Positions 42,280-43,693 of a stretch of DNA of 43,693 bases are shown here, piece by piece. A program made the position numbers and the translations under genes. The first letter of the stretch is position 1; each line of letters starts with the position of its first letter. The stretch is from contig NZ_CABQHJ010000024.1 in assembly GCF_902463975.1 (NCBI RefSeq), positions 1 through 43,693 on the forward strand, written 5' to 3'. The notes below the pieces were generated by a model that was not told the origin of the DNA, did not search any database, and saw only the letters and a list, made by a program, of their open reading frames with translations. Origin of the DNA: Phascolarctobacterium_A sp902463975. Lineage in GTDB: Bacteria; Bacillota; Negativicutes; Acidaminococcales; Acidaminococcaceae.

Positions 42280-43554
42280 TCACTTGCCTGGGAAGAACGG
42301 CCATACGATAGGAATTACAATCAGGGATACGATGAAGCATACGATAACCAGACCAGTACCAGCTTTAACATAGTCCATGAATTTGTAGCCGCCAGGGCCA
42401 AGCACCAGAGTATTCGGAGGAGTGCCTACAGGAGTTGCAAATGCGCAGGATGCTGCAACAGCGATTGCCATGATAACAGCCTTCGGGTCAGCGTTGAGCT
42501 GCTTAGCAATTGCTACACCAATCGGGCACAGAAGAGCTGCGGACGCGGTGTTGGACATGAACTGAGTCAGGATGCAGGAGAGTGCAAACAGTACAGCAGT
42601 TACAACCATCGGAGAAGGATCGCCGCCCATCAGACCAACAGTCCATTCAGCAATGAGCTTGCCGGCGCCGGTTTTATCCATAGCGGTGGATACAGGCATC
42701 ATACCTGCGAACAGGAAGATGGTTACCCAGTCGATAGAAGCATAAGCCTGTTTTTCGGTTAAGCAGCCGGTCAGTACGCAAATCAGCGCGCCAATAATAG
42801 CAGCCATTTCCAGAGTTACGCCTTTGATATCGAGAGCCATTACCAGAACAACGGCAATCAGGATAGCACCGGAGATAATCTGCTTTTTACTGTCAGTGCT
42901 GGTAGCTTCGATTTCCTGCTCAATATCCTGGTCAGCATCAAGCTCAACCTTCGGCAGCAGGTGTTTACCGATAAACATCATGTACAGCATGCCAGCAATG
43001 GATACCGGAATACCGATCCAGGCAAATTCGAAGAAGCCAAAGCTCGGCAGGCCGGCAGCAGTCAGAGCGCCGGTTGCAATGATGTTAGGTGGGGTACCTA
43101 CCATAGTGATGATACCGCCCCAGCCGCAGGCAAATGCCAAAGGCATTAACTGACGGGAAGCAGGAATCTTTGCTGCGGAGCAGATGCCTAATGCTACAGG
43201 CAGCAGGCAAGCCGCAGTACCGGTGTTGGAGAGCACGGAAGAGAGTGCAGTGCCGACAATCATCAGACCAAACATCAGGCTGTTTTCACCGGTTCCGCAA
43301 AGATGTACAACTTTGTTACCGATGGACTGTGCCAAACCGGTGTAAAACATCGCTGCACCTACAACGAACATGCCGGCAAACAATACTACGGTAGAGTTAG
43401 ATAAACCGCTAAAAACTTGCTTAGCAGGCAATAACCCCAACAGACCGCAGGCAATAGCACCGGCAGTAGCAGTGATTGCTAATGGAATAAGTTCTGTAAT
43501 GAAAAATAATGCAACCACAGCCAACAGAATCAAACACTTAATAGCAGGGGACAT
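42280..43554 (-). CDS. DASS-family (SLC13) anion symporter, copy 2
   Basis: 424 residues with the same SNT and GTPPN signatures at the same positions as copy 1. By hand count about 33 residues differ (about 92% identity). Differences cluster in the charged loop (ELDADQDIEQEIEATS), residues 224-242, 307-360 and the last helix; the SNT and GTPPN motifs are unchanged, so the basic transport mechanism is probably shared. AAAGGAGG precedes ATG 43554. A TATAAT near 43590-43600 (minus) may be its -10, but no good -35 is seen. Confidence 0.93.
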   Translation of the reverse strand: MSPAIKCLILLAVVALFFITELIPLAITATAGAIACGLLGLLPAKQVFSGLSNSTVVLFAGMFVVGAAMFYTGLAQSIGNKVVHLCGTGENSLMFGLMIVGTALSSVLSNTGTAACLLPVALGICSAAKIPASRQLMPLAFACGWGGIITMVGTPPNIIATGALTAAGLPSFGFFEFAWIGIPVSIAGMLYMMFIGKHLLPKVELDADQDIEQEIEATSTDSKKQIISGAILIAVVLVMALDIKGVTLEMAAIIGALICVLTGCLTEKQAYASIDWVTIFLFAGMMPVSTAMDKTGAGKLIAEWTVGLMGGDPSPMVVTAVLFALSCILTQFMSNTASAALLCPIGVAIAKQLNADPKAVIMAIAVAASCAFATPVGTPPNTLVLGPGGYKFMDYVKAGTGLVIVCFIVSLIVIPIVWPFFPGK

Positions 43555-43693
43555 AGTAGTTTCCTCCTTTTGTAAGTATTTAGAAAATGTATAATTATAA
43601 CTTTTTATGAGTTATTTCTACATTTCCTTTGTCTTAATATTAACGTAAAAGCAGCAATCCATGTGTGACTTGAGCAACATTTTAAACTGTTTT

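Overview
The window looks like the chromosome of a Gram-negative-type Firmicute (class Negativicutes). My best guess is the Acidaminococcaceae, with Phascolarctobacterium as a candidate genus; that is inference and no 16S gene is present. An outer membrane is implied by a TpsB/TpsA two-partner secretion pair. The rest is Firmicute-like: FapR-led phospholipid/fatty-acid operon, a T-box in front of thrS, PerR, TmcAL and a FabK-type enoyl reductase. Two dicarboxylate-type DASS transporters would suit a succinate user.

Layout. 1-7231 (-): a giant adhesin/CDI-like TpsA, cut by the left edge, behind its TpsB transporter. 7509-9242 (-): HydG hydrogenase maturase with a TM1266-family protein, divergent from a small membrane protein. 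9787-10827 (-): PerR and rubrerythrin under a strong promoter overlapped by an inverted repeat. 11107-15196 (-): two unknown exported proteins, a transaldolase-like FSA, an AbgA-like M20 amidohydrolase and a small zinc-ribbon-like protein. 15430-20476 (mostly +): SIMPL protein, XRE regulator, small exported protein, NSS transporter, TrpRS. 20609-28398 (-): fapR-plsX-fabH-fabD-fabG-acpP-fabK-fabF-rnc, with a promoter and a FapR-like operator in front. 28620-29338 (-): yceD-rpmF. 29445-31991: ackA divergent from tmcAL. 32096-33884 (-): rsmD-coaD-coiled-coil gene. 33930-34424: two non-coding fold-back elements. 34425-40165: two DUF4127 exported proteins (+) on either side of thrS (-) with its T-box. 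40303-40567: a 115-bp tandem repeat. 40577-43554 (-): two tandem, about 92% identical DASS transporters.

How the genes work together. The fab operon converts malonyl-ACP to acyl-ACP (FabD, FabH, FabF, FabG, FabK, ACP) and feeds PlsX, with FapR probably sensing malonyl-CoA; no fabZ or acc genes lie in the window. PerR and rubrerythrin form a peroxide-defence unit for an anaerobe. AckA makes or uses acetate, which TmcAL needs as a direct substrate for tRNA modification. Most transcription units end in clear intrinsic terminators, and many have near-consensus sigma-A promoters.

Most genes are ordinary. The points most worth a second look are the apparent second TPS domain inside TpsA, the two fold-back elements and an imperfect 30-bp direct repeat beside one of them, the 115-bp tandem repeat, the palindrome inside the yceD promoter, the terminator directly in front of an exported-protein gene, and the DUF4127 pair around thrS. 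I did not see a clearly new multi-gene system. All coordinates, alignments and counts were read by eye.
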